Assembly: GCF_030463565.1 (NCBI RefSeq)
Contig: NC_134643.1
Location: forward strand, 215,812,583-215,876,582
Source: Pelecanus crispus
Taxonomy: Eukaryota; Chordata; Aves; Pelecaniformes; Pelecanidae
Direction: 5' to 3'
Length of the DNA stretch: 64,000 bases
Positions 47,976-59,767 of the stretch are shown here, piece after piece; the first letter of the stretch is position 1, and every line of letters begins with the position of its first letter. Made by a program: the position numbers and the translations under genes. The notes below the pieces were generated by a model, which was given only the letters and a program-made list of their open reading frames with translations, was not told the DNA's origin and did not search any database.

Positions 47976-48019
47976 TCTGCTTGTGTTTGCAATTATGTGT
48001 CTGCTTGTGTCTGCAATTA
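47976..48019. repeat. Short tandem repeat, period 24
   Basis: TCTGCTTGTGTTTGCAATTA at 47980s recurs 24 bases later as TCTGCTTGTGTCTGCAATTA. About 1.8 copies lie just outside the 5' end of the CR1. Confidence 0.75.
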
Positions 48020-49585
48020 AAGACAGAGCATGAGACTAGCTATGCCCTTGTTCTGTGCCATTACAACCACTTTTATGATGAAGATAGTAGGTTTCAGTGA
48101 CACCATTCAGAAGCACAGCTCCTTCTCAGGCTCCCCTGTTGCGCTGATCTGAGTGATAGCATGTGACATTTTCATTCAGGTCCTTGCCAGCCGCTCCTCT
48201 ATGCAACCAGCCCATTTTTGTTGACAAAACATTTGAGGAGGCAATAACCTTCTTCTGTATGTCTGGCTACCTGAAACTGAGCTGCATTTTGCAGCAGGCT
48301 CAGGGGTGAAGATCCTTTATACCAATGCCCTCACACTGAAGTCAGGATCTTGCCTTCAGGGTAGTCTAGGATGGTGAAAGGCCCGTGTTGTTGCTGACAG
48401 AATGTCTCTACCTAGGGTACTATTGCTTTTCATGCAGGGAATGAAGCCAAGACTTTTACTCTGAGTGCTTACTACTGTGGGCGCCACTGATGGTCCAGCT
48501 TTAAAACCTCCAGTTGCTGAGCACAGTCACAGAATAACAACAAAAACAGACTGTCTTTTCACTAATTCATGAAAGAAGTTGTGTTTCCTGTATCTGTCAA
48601 TACATATCAGCTTAATTTTCTTCACTTGAAGTAATCACAGATGTTGATTGCTTCAACCAAGGAAGAATAGGAAACCTATATGAACAACTGCAAGTATGAA
48701 AACTCATTTACTGCTGACAAAGGGGCTAATATGAAAAGTTGTAAAACACAACAGGTGCAATCTAGTCAGATCCTATAAATAGCTAGACAACCTATTATTG
48801 TTGTTAATAACAATTTTTTCTTTCAGTATCCCAACACTATATTGCATTTCATAGAAAAAACAGTCTAAAAAAAAAAGAAAACTGAAACTTGGTTCACATA
48901 AACTATAAAAGACTGGAGTGTGAAAGCAAACAAAGTAAGGACATTTCACTGCTTAAAACTGGACAAGACTTTACTGTGTCCTGGCAGGTATTAATTTATA
49001 TTGTGTGAAAGACTAGCTCATCTTCTTTTACCTTCACTATTACCTTCTATTACCTTCATCTTTGCTACTGTCTTTAGCCTGAATTTGTGTCAAAGGAAAT
49101 TATGTTGGGGTTTTTTTCTCTCTTATAGCAACAAAACAGTGTTCGGGTTCTTAGAATAACTTATCTTCCACCTTCTTTTAGGAAGGAGGGCAGGAAATTG
49201 AAGAATGAAAATAATTTTGTGCAAAGAAAAACTATGTTTTGTTTAGTTAAGCTGGTTGGTTTGTGGGTTTTTTAACATTCACTAGCAGAGTAGTTGAATT
49301 AAAAAAAAACAAAAAACAAAAACCAAAACAAATGACAAACCCCAGAACATAAAATAATCCTATTTTGAAATATAAGGCTCAAGACATTATAGAAGATATT
49401 AAAAATATCCAGCAGATATACTAAGTGAATTAAATTGGGACTGTTGCAGACTATGGGACATACTCAGCACCAGTTAGCCAAGAGATTTGGTTAGATATGA
49501 TAAGGCACACCTTGGAGATTTGTCTTGTAGAGAACAGAGCATTTTGACCAGTACAAATGTTGGGATGTTCTCTTACGGAAATTAA
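48020..49585. other. Presumed intronic unique sequence
   Basis: AT-rich, with an A-rich tract (AAAAAAAAACAAAAAACAAA) near 49302-49325. No coding or transposon signal. Confidence 0.55.
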
Positions 49586-49590
49586 GATAT

Positions 49591-50153
49591 TTCCTGGTTG
49601 TAGCTGGGATACAGCTAATTTTCTTCCTAGTAGCTGGCATAGTGCTGTGTTTTGGATTTAGCATGAGAATTATGTTGATAACACACTGATGAAAACAGCT
49701 AAGCAGGGCTGACACTAGCCAAGGACTTTTCAGGTTCCCATGCTCTGCCAGGTGCATAAGAAGCTGGGAGGGGGCACAGCCAGTGTCATTGATCCAAACT
49801 GGCCAAAGGGCTATTCCATACCATATGGCATCATGCTCAGTATAGAAACTGGGGGGGTTGGCCAGGGGGCAGCAATTGCTGCTTGGAAACTGGCTGGGCA
49901 TCGATTAGCAGGTGGTGAGCAATTGCACTGTGCAGCACTTGCTTTGTATATTATTATTACTGTTATTATTATATTGTTATTATTACTACTACTATTTTAC
50001 TTTATTTTATTTCAATTATTAAACTGTTCTTACCCCCACCCACAAGTGCTCTCACTTCTACTCTTCTGATTCTTTCCCCCATCCCACCAGGGCAGGGGGA
50101 GTGAGCAAGTGGCTGTGTGGTGCTTAGTTGCTGGCTGGGGTTAAACCACGACA
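49591..50153 (+). mobile_element. Solo LTR, ERVL-like
   Basis: The 563-bp element starts TTCCTGGTTGTAGCTGGGATAC (first bases decayed from TGTCCTGG) and ends AAACCACGACA. It is flanked by GATAT (49586-49590) and GACAT (50154-50158), a 5-bp duplication with one change. It has TATAGAAA in the TATA position, a G7 run, an ATT/ACT microsatellite near 49950-49995 and ATTAAACTG. Antisense to the receptor gene. Confidence 0.92.
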
Positions 50154-50158
50154 GACAT

Positions 50159-51038
50159 GCAAGTGGTAATTTCCACAGTGATTTACTCAACTGCTCTGCA
50201 GGTCTCCAGATGAAGCACTCACAGCATGTGACAGCTACACAACCAGAAACAAGTACATGCAAAGCATGTACATGCAAACTAGTTACAGCTGCCAAAAGAA
50301 ATCAAATCTAAGCCCATTATTGCTGTTATGTACTTTTAGAGGTTTCTATGCTCAACTCCCAGACACAGTGGGGGTTCCTAAGACAGTCTTGGTATTCTAT
50401 AAAATAGAATCTGATACACTGCAGTAAATATAGTATATGGGAACATCTAATATGGGAAACACTTAGGTTGACAAGTTGACAATGTTTCTAACATTCTCTG
50501 GAGTCCTTTCATTATGATCTTCTTTTTCCTTCTCTTGTTTCCTGTTTCACCAAGGAAGAAAACAGATGATAGTCAATGAAAATGGCCATTATAACTTGTC
50601 AGTGAGGAAAAGTCTTACCCTTTTTGTTCTGAGCTTTTGGAAGGCCTCATCACTGTACATGCATAGGGAGATGAATGTCTTTGGAAGCTGTTGTCAGTCT
50701 GTGCCATCTGTTTCTTTTGGAAAGAAGGTCTTAAAGCAAAGTGCACTGATATGATTCATTTTATAATGATACTCATAGGTTTGTAAACAGCATGTAAACA
50801 GATGAGTAAATAAAATACTTTTACAGAAAGTGATGGTGTATTCTCGTCTAAAGCATTGTCTGGTTTGTGTTTCAACTCAACACAAAGTGTGTAATGATCA
50901 TTTCCTAAATAAGGTCTTTTCTGAGAGCCAGTAAAAGCCTTGAAAAATGACTAGACAAAAACTCTGTTCTGGCTGGGCCTATGAGTCATGATATTGGTGA
51001 GATAGTTAAATGATGGGTGATAGGCATAGACGTATAAC
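50159..51038. other. Presumed intronic unique sequence
   Basis: No repeat or gene recognised. Confidence 0.55.
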
Positions 51039-51040
51039 CA

Positions 51041-51203
51041 CAGAATCATTTATGTTTGAATGGATCTCTAGAGATCATCTAGTCCAAGCCTCCCGTTCGC
51101 AGAGGAGTCAACTACGGCAGGTTGTTCAGAGCCATGTCCAGTCAGGTTTGACTATCTCCAGCCATGGAGACTCAACAGCCTCTCTGTGTGACCTGTTCTA
51201 GTA
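51041..51203 (-). mobile_element. CR1 LINE, short 3' fragment
   Basis: CAGAATCATTTATGTTTGAATGG, GAGATCATCTAGTCCAAGCC and GTTGTTCAGAGCCATGTCCAG, then TCTCCAGCCATGGAGACTC and CTCTGTGTGACCTGTTC, are the CR1 3' UTR and ORF end in reverse complement. Moderately diverged. Confidence 0.82.
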
Positions 51204-53460
51204 AGGAATGGGTATACAGGATATTTCCTGTTTTCACTAGGGAATAGGGAGGAAGATGCTGTTGATTTTGCACCAGATGAGGGCTCTTCTTGATCTACTA
51301 AATAGTAGAGGGTATCTAAGATCGTACCTGCTACTGTGTAGGTAGAGAAAAGGCATGGTCATTAACAGCGAGCTAGAGTTGCTTGGTCAGAAGAACAGGT
51401 CCCAGTGCAGATTAGAGTAGGTAGGGCTTTGTTTTGTTTATGTTTGTGTCTTCAGATTCCTTGTGGCAGCAGAATCTGAACAGTCACTGACTGGACATAA
51501 TGGTCTGAGCCAAACAGAGAATCTGGACCAACAGATGTTTACAGACTTGGGGGGCAGAGGATGGAGTGTGGTGAGGGCTGCACAGAAAGAGGGAAGAGGC
51601 ACCAGATCATAGTGAAAATATTTTTGGAATCCAGTTCCCACTGGCTTTAGCAAGGCCAGAATTTCCCTCCTTATCTAGGTACTCAAATACTAGGTTCAGC
51701 TTACCGAGGTTGCAGAATCCTTTTCCACATGCTGCTTTGATGATCTCTGAGCACTGTGAACTGCAACTAGCTGTTCAGACTAACTCCTTGTGGGAGTCCT
51801 AGCTGTAACCCAAGTGAGCGACCTGGTAGCCTGTGGTTCAGAAACAGCACTGGGTGACTTCTGTCTGCATGAAGTACTGAGTCTCACCTCTTTTACTGGG
51901 TGAATACACCTGCAAACTGGGACAAACCAATGTCATTTTTACTAAATCATGCTCAACTGGAAATTCCTTTTGTATATATTACATGAGAATGTTGTGTTTG
52001 ACGGTCATGTACTTCACTATTTTGGTTGCTTTCTATAAGCAGACCAGATATTTTTGCTTCATGTTTAACCAGGAAGCTGACTGTGTAGCAAGTTTTACAA
52101 TCTTTACAGTCCTAGCCTACCAGGTGTTTCATAAGAGTGACTAAAGAGGATTACATTGTTTTGAGACTAAAGGCATAATTACAGGATCTCAAATTAGTTA
52201 ATTTTTGCTCAACTTTGAAGCAACAAATGTCCAGTGCTCAAATGAGACTCTGGATTGTGTAGTTAATGTTTCATACCTGGTACCATCATCATAGGTAAAA
52301 TCTTTTAAACTATTTCAACCCGCTTACCAGTAGATCTTTTTTTTTCTAGGCAAATCACTACGGTTAAACCATCTTTTTACAAGACCTCCTTAAACACCTG
52401 ATTAACATTTTACACATTTTGCTTCTAATGACTGCAAAAGAAAGCATAAAAAAAGAAGGGGATATCTTGCTTAACATGAAAACTGATCCAGAAAACAATC
52501 TGTTGTCCATGGGCTCTAACCTCACCTTTGAATCTAATAACAAGTATTTTTGCAGTCACTTTAGAGGTCTCACAGAAAGGCTTTGCATCCTTGAGTCAAA
52601 CTGCTCTATATTCCCACAGTCACTTTCTACCACTATATTTTATGCCAGTAAATAATCTGGAATATGCCAGTGTACTACCTGACTTTTGGCAGGGGACTCT
52701 GAATTTTAAATTTTCTTTCTATCATAACCTCTCATGTAACAAGACAAAGGCATATAAGGATACCAGTCCCCTATTAATCAAATAATTGTTGCATTATCTA
52801 AGAATTAGGCCTTTCTATTTAACAGAAAGTTATTTAAATATAGCATTTTCTGCCAGGTGACTGTGCTGATGTAATTAAAAGTGTGAGAAGGTGTGATGCT
52901 TTGTTTTCTCTTTTGGAAAATTATTTTTATGTTTCAGTTAAGGGTTGGACCTACTGATACAGAACATTTATGAGAGTTTACCTCCCAGCTGCTTTTAGTA
53001 TCACTGTATACTGCAAATACAGAGTTCTGCCAACACAAAGTATTCTCTTCCTATTACTCATCAAAAGGCTATCCCTTGCTTAACAGATGACATGCAAACA
53101 AAGGCACTAATACTACTGCAAACATATTTCCATCTTCACTTTATTTTCCTGTTTGGTCTTTTCCAAACTGGAGCAATAAAGGAATGGAAAAATAGTGGCA
53201 GTAAACAATAAAAGACCTCATTAAAGGCACAGGAACTTTACCACCTTTAAACATATGTGCATTGGAAAAAAAAAAAAGCAAGCTTTTCAGAAACCAGGGA
53301 TCTCAGAAGTCAGAATGAGTCAAAGCCTACCTATGCATCAGTAAGCCAGTGCTGTTAATAGAGTTCTGTCAATTATGTCAAACGAAAATCTTTCCACTAG
53401 TACTTAGGTCAAAATACAAGTTTTTTACAGCACATTATGATGTCATGCTAGAGCCTTACA
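51204..53460. other. Presumed intronic unique sequence
   Basis: No repeat or gene recognised; an A12 run lies near 53266. Confidence 0.55.
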
Positions 53461-54532
53461 GAATCACTATATCACAGACTCTTTTAGGTTGGAAGGAACC
53501 TCTTGAGATCATCTAGTCCAACCACTCCTGCTCAAGCAAGGTCAGTGAAAGCAGGTTGCCCAGGACTGTGTCCAGTTGGATTTTCAGTATCTCCAGAGAT
53601 GGAGACTCCACAACCTCTCTGGGCAACCTGTTCCAGTGTTTAACCACCCACACAGTGAAAAAAGCTTTCTTTGTTCAGATGGAATTTCACACGTTTTAAT
53701 TTGTACCCATTACCTCTTGTCTTCTCAGTGGGCACTACTGAGAAGAGTCTGGCTGCCTCTTCTTCACTCCCTCCCACCAGGTGTTGATACACATGGATAA
53801 GGTCCTCCTGAGCTTTCTCTTCTCCACGCTGAACTGTCACAGCTGTCTCAGCCTCTCCTCATACGGGAGATGCTCCAAGCCCCTAATCACCTTAGTGGCT
53901 CTGTAGTGGACTTCCAGTAAGTCCATATCTGTCTTGTACTGGGAAGCCAAGGACTGGACACAGCACTCCAGGTGTGGCCTTATCAGTGCGGAGGGGAAGG
54001 ATCACCTTCCTCGGCTTGCTGGAAATGCTCTGATGCAGCCCAGGAGACTGTTAGACTTCCTTGCTGCAAGGGTGCATTGCTAGGTCATGATTAGCTTGTT
54101 GTCCACCAGGACCCCCAGGTCCTTTTCTGCCAAGATGCTTTCCAGCTGGGTGTCTCCCAGTATATGTTGGTGCCTGGGGTTGTTCCTCTCCAGGTACAGG
54201 ACTTCAGACTTCTCTTTGTTGAACTTCATGAAGTTTCTGTCAGCCCATTTCTCCAGCCTGTCCCCATCCCTCTGAATGGCAGCATGACCTTCTGGCATAT
54301 TAGCCACTCCTCTCAGTTATGTGTCATCTGTGAACTTGCTGAGGGTGCATTCTGCAGCATCATCCAAGTTATTAATTAAGAAGTTAGACAGTATTGGTCC
54401 CAGCACTGACCTCTGAGGCACACTGCTAGTGGCTTACTCTCCTACTGGACTTTGTACCACTGATCAAAAACCCTTGGGCCCATTCATTCAGTCAGTTTTC
54501 AGTCTTCCTCACTGTCCACTTATCTAACCCCT
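53461..54532 (-). mobile_element. CR1 LINE, 3' part (split by an LTR)
   Basis: A minus-strand CR1 with its terminus at 53461 (AATCACTATATCACAGACTC ... TTTTAGGTTGG). It reads up through the C-terminal domain and the [18 protein letters not shown] and [10 protein letters not shown] segments into the RT near 54310-54530. Stops and frameshifts are scattered through it. The match resumes after the LTR at 55123. Confidence 0.9.
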
Positions 54533-54826
54533 TGTCGTGGTTTAGCCCCAGCCAGCAAGTAGGTGCCACGCAGCCACTTGCTCACTCCCCCTGCCCCGAT
54601 GGGGTGGGGGAGAGAATTGGAGGAGTAAGAGTGAGAAACACTCCTGGGTTGAGATAAGAACAGTTTAATAATTGAAATAAAGCAAAATAGTAATGATAAT
54701 ATTAACAATATAATAATGATAATAATAATAACAATATACAAAGCAAGTGATGCACAATGCAATTGCTCACCACCCGTCGACCGATACCCAGACAGCCCCC
54801 GAGCAGCGATCGCCGCTCCCTGGCCA

Positions 54827-54855
54827 CCCCACCCCCCCCACCCCCCCCACCCCCC
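54827..54855 (-). repeat. G-run block, potential G-quadruplex in LTR core promoter
   Basis: On the minus strand four G runs of about 6, 8, 8 and 4 are separated by single T residues, starting two bases after the TATA-box region. Sister LTRs have only one or two runs here (GGGGGTGGGGG at 19388, G7 at 49851). Confidence 0.85.
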
Positions 54856-54857
54856 AG

Positions 54858-54865
54858 TTTATATA
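54858..54865 (-). promoter_or_regulatory. TATA box of the LTR
   Basis: TATATAAA on the minus strand, in the position occupied by TATATAA at 41660 and by TATAGAAA in the other copies. Transcription from it would run toward lower coordinates, the same direction as the receptor gene. Confidence 0.6.
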
Positions 54866-55122
54866 CTGAGTATGATGTCATATGGTATGGAATAGCCCTT
54901 TGGTCAGTTTGGATCAACTATTGTGGCTGTGCCCCCTCCCAGTTTCTTGTGTACCTGGCAGAGCACGGGAAGCTGAAAAGTCCTTGACTAGCATAAGCAG
55001 TACTTGGCAACAACTAAAAACATCAGCGTGTTATGAACATTCTTCTCATTCTAAATCCAAAACACAGCACTATGCTTGCTACTAGGAAGAAAATTAACTC
55101 TATCCCAGCCGAAACCAGGACA

Positions 55123-55345
55123 CCCCTACTTTGTCAGCTAGTCTATGAGGATGTTATGGGAGACAGTGTCAAAAGCTTTACTAAAGTCAAGGTAAACAAC
55201 ATCCTCTCATCCACCAAGCTAATCATGTCATTGTAGAAGGCTATCAGGTTGGTTAAGCATGGTTTTCCATTTGTAAATCCATGCTGATTACTACCAATCA
55301 GCTTCTTGTCCTTCATGTTTTTGGAAATGGTTTCCAGTTACTCCG
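55123..55345 (-). mobile_element. CR1 LINE, 5' part of the LTR-split copy
   Basis: It continues the 53461-54532 CR1. The complement encodes the RT stretch around KPCLTNLIAFYNDMI-like residues, with the wording 'gggagacagtgtcaaaagctttactaaagtcaaggt' and CCATGCTGATTAC. Homology fades near 55345, the 5' truncation point. Confidence 0.85.
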
Positions 55346-58007
55346 TCAACTGTTCATTACCTTATTAATGAATCATATGCAGAAATGCTTCTTATAGCAT
55401 CCTGCAATTTTATTGACTGCTTGTCTTCCAACCATTGATTAAGTCAAACTTTGCTTAGGTTATGATGTAATTAATCTAAAAAAACAATAGCTGGGAATGA
55501 GAAACTAATTGAAATCATGTCACATATTCTCATAGGCTGAGGCTACCCACAGACCTATAATTCTGTCTTGAAATAAATTATACATAAAATTTCTGGAAGT
55601 GTTGTGGAAGGCAATTCAACTCTTCAAATAAGTTATTTTGGCCTCAGTGGTACTGGCAGTGTTTGGGGGTAAAAGAAGGAATACATAGATGCATCTCTTA
55701 CGGTTTCCAAATTACTTTGCAGATGATTTTTATTTACATTTCATGAATGAAACACAGGGGATCTGAAAAAACATAGCATTTTACACAGAACAGAATGCAT
55801 GATCAGCTTTGGTGGAGCTTTGAATAGTATAGTTAGCTGGTTTAGTGTAGTTACCAGTTAGTTACCTGTTTAGTTACCTGGTTTACTGTAGCCACCAGTG
55901 AAGTTACCAGTTTTATCTGTAGTGCAAAACTACACTTTAATAGTGTAGTTAGCTGGTTCCTGGAGGAAAGCTTTGGGAAAGGTCATCTCTGCTTCAAAAT
56001 GTATACAAGTATTCCTTGTGTAAAGTGATGCACATCTGCTTTTTGTGAATTCTAACTCTGTAGATAATGGAATTAAGCAATTTTGCACATAGGTGTAAAG
56101 TGAGGGCTGTTTCTGAACAGCTTGGTGCCCAACAAGTTCCTTGGCTTATGAAGACTTTGGGAAATCTGTTATTTTTAATTTCATGCTTATGTAGAAGTAA
56201 TGGCATGCTGACTCTTTCTGCATATATCTGTATTCAGCACAGTGAGTAACACCCACCATTCTTAGATGCTCTTGGATACATGAAGGATACAGTCCTTAAA
56301 CCTGAACTCAGAATTGTTAACAGCCTCAATGAATGAGGCTAAAAATGCCCTCAGCAATGAGTGGCTTCACTTCAGAGCAGTACAGTAGCAGTTACTGTGT
56401 AGTTTGCTACATCAGAAGGGGTTTGCTGAGGTGCTTATAAGAACATAAAGGAATTAACATTTACCTGAGAGGCTAAAAAGGATGGCCATCTATTTTTAAA
56501 GGACAACATGGAAGAAAGTACAAAGCTGTGTTAAAGTTGCATGCTGTCTGAAGTTTGCAGACCAGAAGGTTTGCCTGACTGAAGAAGGAAATTCCAGCCA
56601 AGGTGATGTGTAAAACTTTTCCTCTGTAACAATCCAAAGGTTACACTCTGTGCATTCCAGTGAGTGATGCTTGATTTCGAATGATTTTGCTGGAATGCTC
56701 AGTCTCTTGAATATAGATTCACAAGAGTCTTAAGAACCATAAGTTGTAGTTCACAGAAAGGAGGGATGGGATAACTCCCAGTTGGCATGTAGTGGCTATG
56801 CCACCTGCATGTCTTTACTTGTCTTGAAGTGAAGCAACATGTTTTAATATAACATCCTTTTACTTGTCAGTAGAAAAGCTGAGTAGAGTTGTCTACTTCT
56901 AAGAACATATTAAAAAGCCCTAAAGACTACAATGTTGATGAACTTCACCATGGGCAGGATCTGCACAGAATGAGTAGCTTGAATAGACGCTATTTTTTTA
57001 AACTATGCAGATAATATTCAGTAAGTAGATTATTTTCACTTGAATGAAAAGTAGAAAATAAAAATACCTAGACTGATCAGATTACACATATTCATAGGTG
57101 ATAGCCATCTGACATAAGGTCCATTCCTCTGTTTGAACTCAAATGAAATGTTGTGTATGCTGAGGCAATTGGAAAAATTGCACTGGCTTTAGTATGAGAG
57201 GACACTGAGAATTTCAGGCAGGATTTGAGCAAATCTTGGAGACATGAGGATGTGCTTTATAGGTCCCTGTCTTTTTTGCAGTGATATATTTTACAATTCA
57301 ATGCTAGCTCTGACCTTATAATTAGTTAACATAATTACATTTACAAGGCTGATGTACTAAGCAGATATTTTTCCTGTTAGTCAAACTGCTAGCTCCAGTG
57401 GCTGTATGTGGTATTTTCTGACAGTTGTTGCCCTCGTTGTGCAAATATGGCAATCTAATCTAAACCAACAGATGAATAGATGTTGTTCTATAGCAGAAAG
57501 AGGTCAATGTTTGTGGAAGTGTCAGGTAATATTATTATAATCTTCAAACAGGTATTTAAACATTGAAAATGAGCCAAGCCCACAAAAAGCAGCTGAAAAA
57601 ATTAGTAACTTTGTGAGAAGGGTTATGTTTTTTTCTTCAGATATAATTTAAACAGCATTTATTAAAGTGTAATCAAATATCTCTATAATTAATAAATAAT
57701 TAGAGAAGAATCCCAGCATTCAAGATCCTAGCCATTTGATGAATGTGTTTAGGCTGTTGTTATTTGTAGTCATGTCAAGACATGACTGTCCCATACACAG
57801 CTGAAATGTCAGGAAAATGTTGACTCTGTGATATAGCTCAGTCCTTATCAGTATTGAGACCAAAAATAAACCAGAAGATGCCAAAGCAGCTACTAAGGAG
57901 GACAATGGAGTTCCATCCACGGTGATTTAGACATATTTCAGTTAGCTTTTGCTGCCAGGAAATCTGTTGCATGCCAATATCAAGGTGGGAGTTTAGAAAC
58001 TAGAACA
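55346..58007. other. Presumed intronic unique sequence
   Basis: Apart from the TAGTTACC tandem repeat at 55827-55958, no repeat or gene recognised. Confidence 0.55.
55827..55958. repeat. Degenerate tandem repeat based on TAGTTACC(A/T)G
   Basis: The motif TAGTTA(G/C)C(T/A)GGTT recurs at least six times with spacing of 11-18 bases (TAGTTAGCTGGTT, TAGTTACCAGT, TAGTTACCTGTT, TAGTTACCTGGTT, AGTTACCAGTTTT), and again as TAGTTAGCTGGTT near 55946. No other repeat family explains it. Confidence 0.7.
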
Positions 58008-58032
58008 ACTGCTGTCCTGGTTTCAGCTGGGT

Positions 58033-59138
58033 TAGAACCAGAGAACCAACCCATGCCAGTATCAGTCACCCCTATACACAAGAGGAAATACACGAGAAAA
58101 TCAGCTCATTCAGTAAGGCATGAAGATGAACCAGGGCCATCACGAGAACAGGAGGAGGAGGCGGCAGAACCCATGAGTGAGATGGTAACCACCCAATCCC
58201 TATCCCTGAGTGAGCTGTGAGATATGTGAAAAGATTTCAGTCATCATCCAGGTGAGCACATTGTCACCTGGCTGCTCCGATGCTGGGATAACAGGGCCAG
58301 TAGCCTGGAATTAGAGGGTAGGAAAGCCAAACAGCTGGGATCCCTTTCTAGGGAATGGAGCATTGACAGAGTGATTGGAAAAGGTGCACAAGCCCTCAGC
58401 CTCTGGAGGCGACTCCTGTCAGGTGTGAAGGAAAGTATCCCTTCAAGGAAGGTGTTATATGTCACCCAGGCAAGTGGACCACCATGGAGAGAGGTATCCA
58501 GTACCTGAGACAGTTAGCCATGCTGGAGGTGATTTATAGTGACCTGAGCAACAAGCAGTTATCCAAAGATCCAGATGAAGTCAGGTGCACACAACCCATA
58601 TGGCGGAAGTTTGTATGGAGCACACCATCGTCACATGCCAACTCATTGGCAGTAATGACCTGGAAAGATGGAGAGGAACAGATGGTAGATGAATTGGTTG
58701 GCCAACTCCAGCAATATGAAGAAAGTCTCTCTTCCTCCCTATGGGCCTGTGTCTCGGCTGTGGAAAAACTGTCCTGGGAGTTCCAGTAACTCAAAGAGGG
58801 TAGGTCCTACTCTCCACCTGTACAGACCAGTATCTCAGCCATTAGGAGTAAGTATCAAGAGAGACGCTCAAGAGGTAGGATATAGAGGGTACCCACCATG
58901 GGCCACCCTGTGTTTTTACCTGCATGACCATGGAGAGGACATGAGGAAGTGGGATGGAAAATCTACCTTGACCCTAGAGGCACAGGTACATGAGTTGCAA
59001 GGAAGAACAATCACAAATGGGGGTTCTTGCAGGAAAATTGCAGCTCCAGTTTCCAGTGGGTGGTTCCCCAGAGTAAAATGGCTGATTTTACTTACAGTCT
59101 TAATGAAGACACTACTGACTCATATGTACAAAAAGTGA
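58033..59138 (+). pseudogene. Retroviral gag remnant
   Basis: The plus strand encodes a Gag-like polyprotein in broken frames. A stretch near 58230-58400 includes HPGEHIVTWLLRCWDN and LEGRKAKQLGS. An open piece at 58484-58789 includes GIQYLRQLAMLEVIYSDL and CVSAVEKLSW, and another frame near 58800-59138 includes YPPWATLCFYLHDHGEDMRKWDG. The last residues before protease resemble a linker rather than a zinc knuckle; no CCHC motif is visible. Several stops and at least two frameshifts disrupt it. Confidence 0.75.
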
Positions 59139-59185
59139 GTAACGAATACTATGACCAGGATTAGAGGGGCCCTGCCTCCAGCCAG

Positions 59186-59767
59186 GTGGTGGAGAGGGAC
59201 GACCAGGTTTACTGGACTGTGTGGATTCGATGGCCTGGAACATCAGACCCACAGGAGTATAAGGCCCTAGTGGACACCGGCACACAGTGTACCCTAATGC
59301 CATCAAGCTATACAGGGGCAGAACCCATCTGCATTTCTGGAGTGACAGTGGGATCCCAACAGCTAACTGTATTGGAGGCTGACGTAAGCCTCACCGGGAA
59401 TGAGTGGCAAAAGCACCCCATTGTGACTGGCCCAGACACTCCGTGCATCCTTGGCATAGACTACCTCAGGAGAGGGTATTTCAAGGACCCAAAAGAGTAC
59501 CGGTGGGCTTTTGGTAGAGCTGCCTTGGAGACAGAGGAAATTAAACAGCTGTCTACCCTGCCTAGTCTCTTGGACTCTTCTGTTGTGGGGTTGTTGAGGG
59601 TCAAAGAACAACAGGTGCCAATCGCTACCACAATGGTGCACCCATGGCAATATCGCACCAACCAAGAATCCCTGATTCCTATCCATAAGCTGGTTCATCA
59701 ACTGGAAAGCCAGGGAGTGATCAGCAAGATTTGCTCACTCTTTAATGGTCCCATATGGCCAGTGTGA
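59186..59767 (+). pseudogene. Retroviral aspartic protease and start of RT
   Basis: A 193-codon open stretch contains the aspartic protease active site ALVDTGTQCTLMP (Asp codon at 59273-59275), and CILGIDYL typical of the C-terminal end of a retroviral protease fold. A linker then leads into the RT N-terminus (LVHQLESQGVISKICSLFNGPIWPV). The start is undefined, as it was cleaved from a Gag-Pro-Pol precursor. TGA at 59765-59767 ends it, and a TAG follows at 59783-59785 in the same frame. Confidence 0.85.

Larger units (their letters stand above)
54533..55122 (-). mobile_element. Solo LTR, ERVL-like, nested in a CR1, sense to MTNR1B
   Basis: The 590-bp LTR on the minus strand starts TGTCCTGGTTTCGGCTGGG (at 55122) and ends GGCTAAACCACGACA (at 54533). 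Perfect CCCCT duplications flank it (54528-54532 and 55123-55127), and the CR1 reads on across it. It holds TATATAAA at 54865-54858 and an expanded G-run block directly after that. It is the longest LTR of the set, mainly because of the G-run and the ATT microsatellite. Confidence 0.94.
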
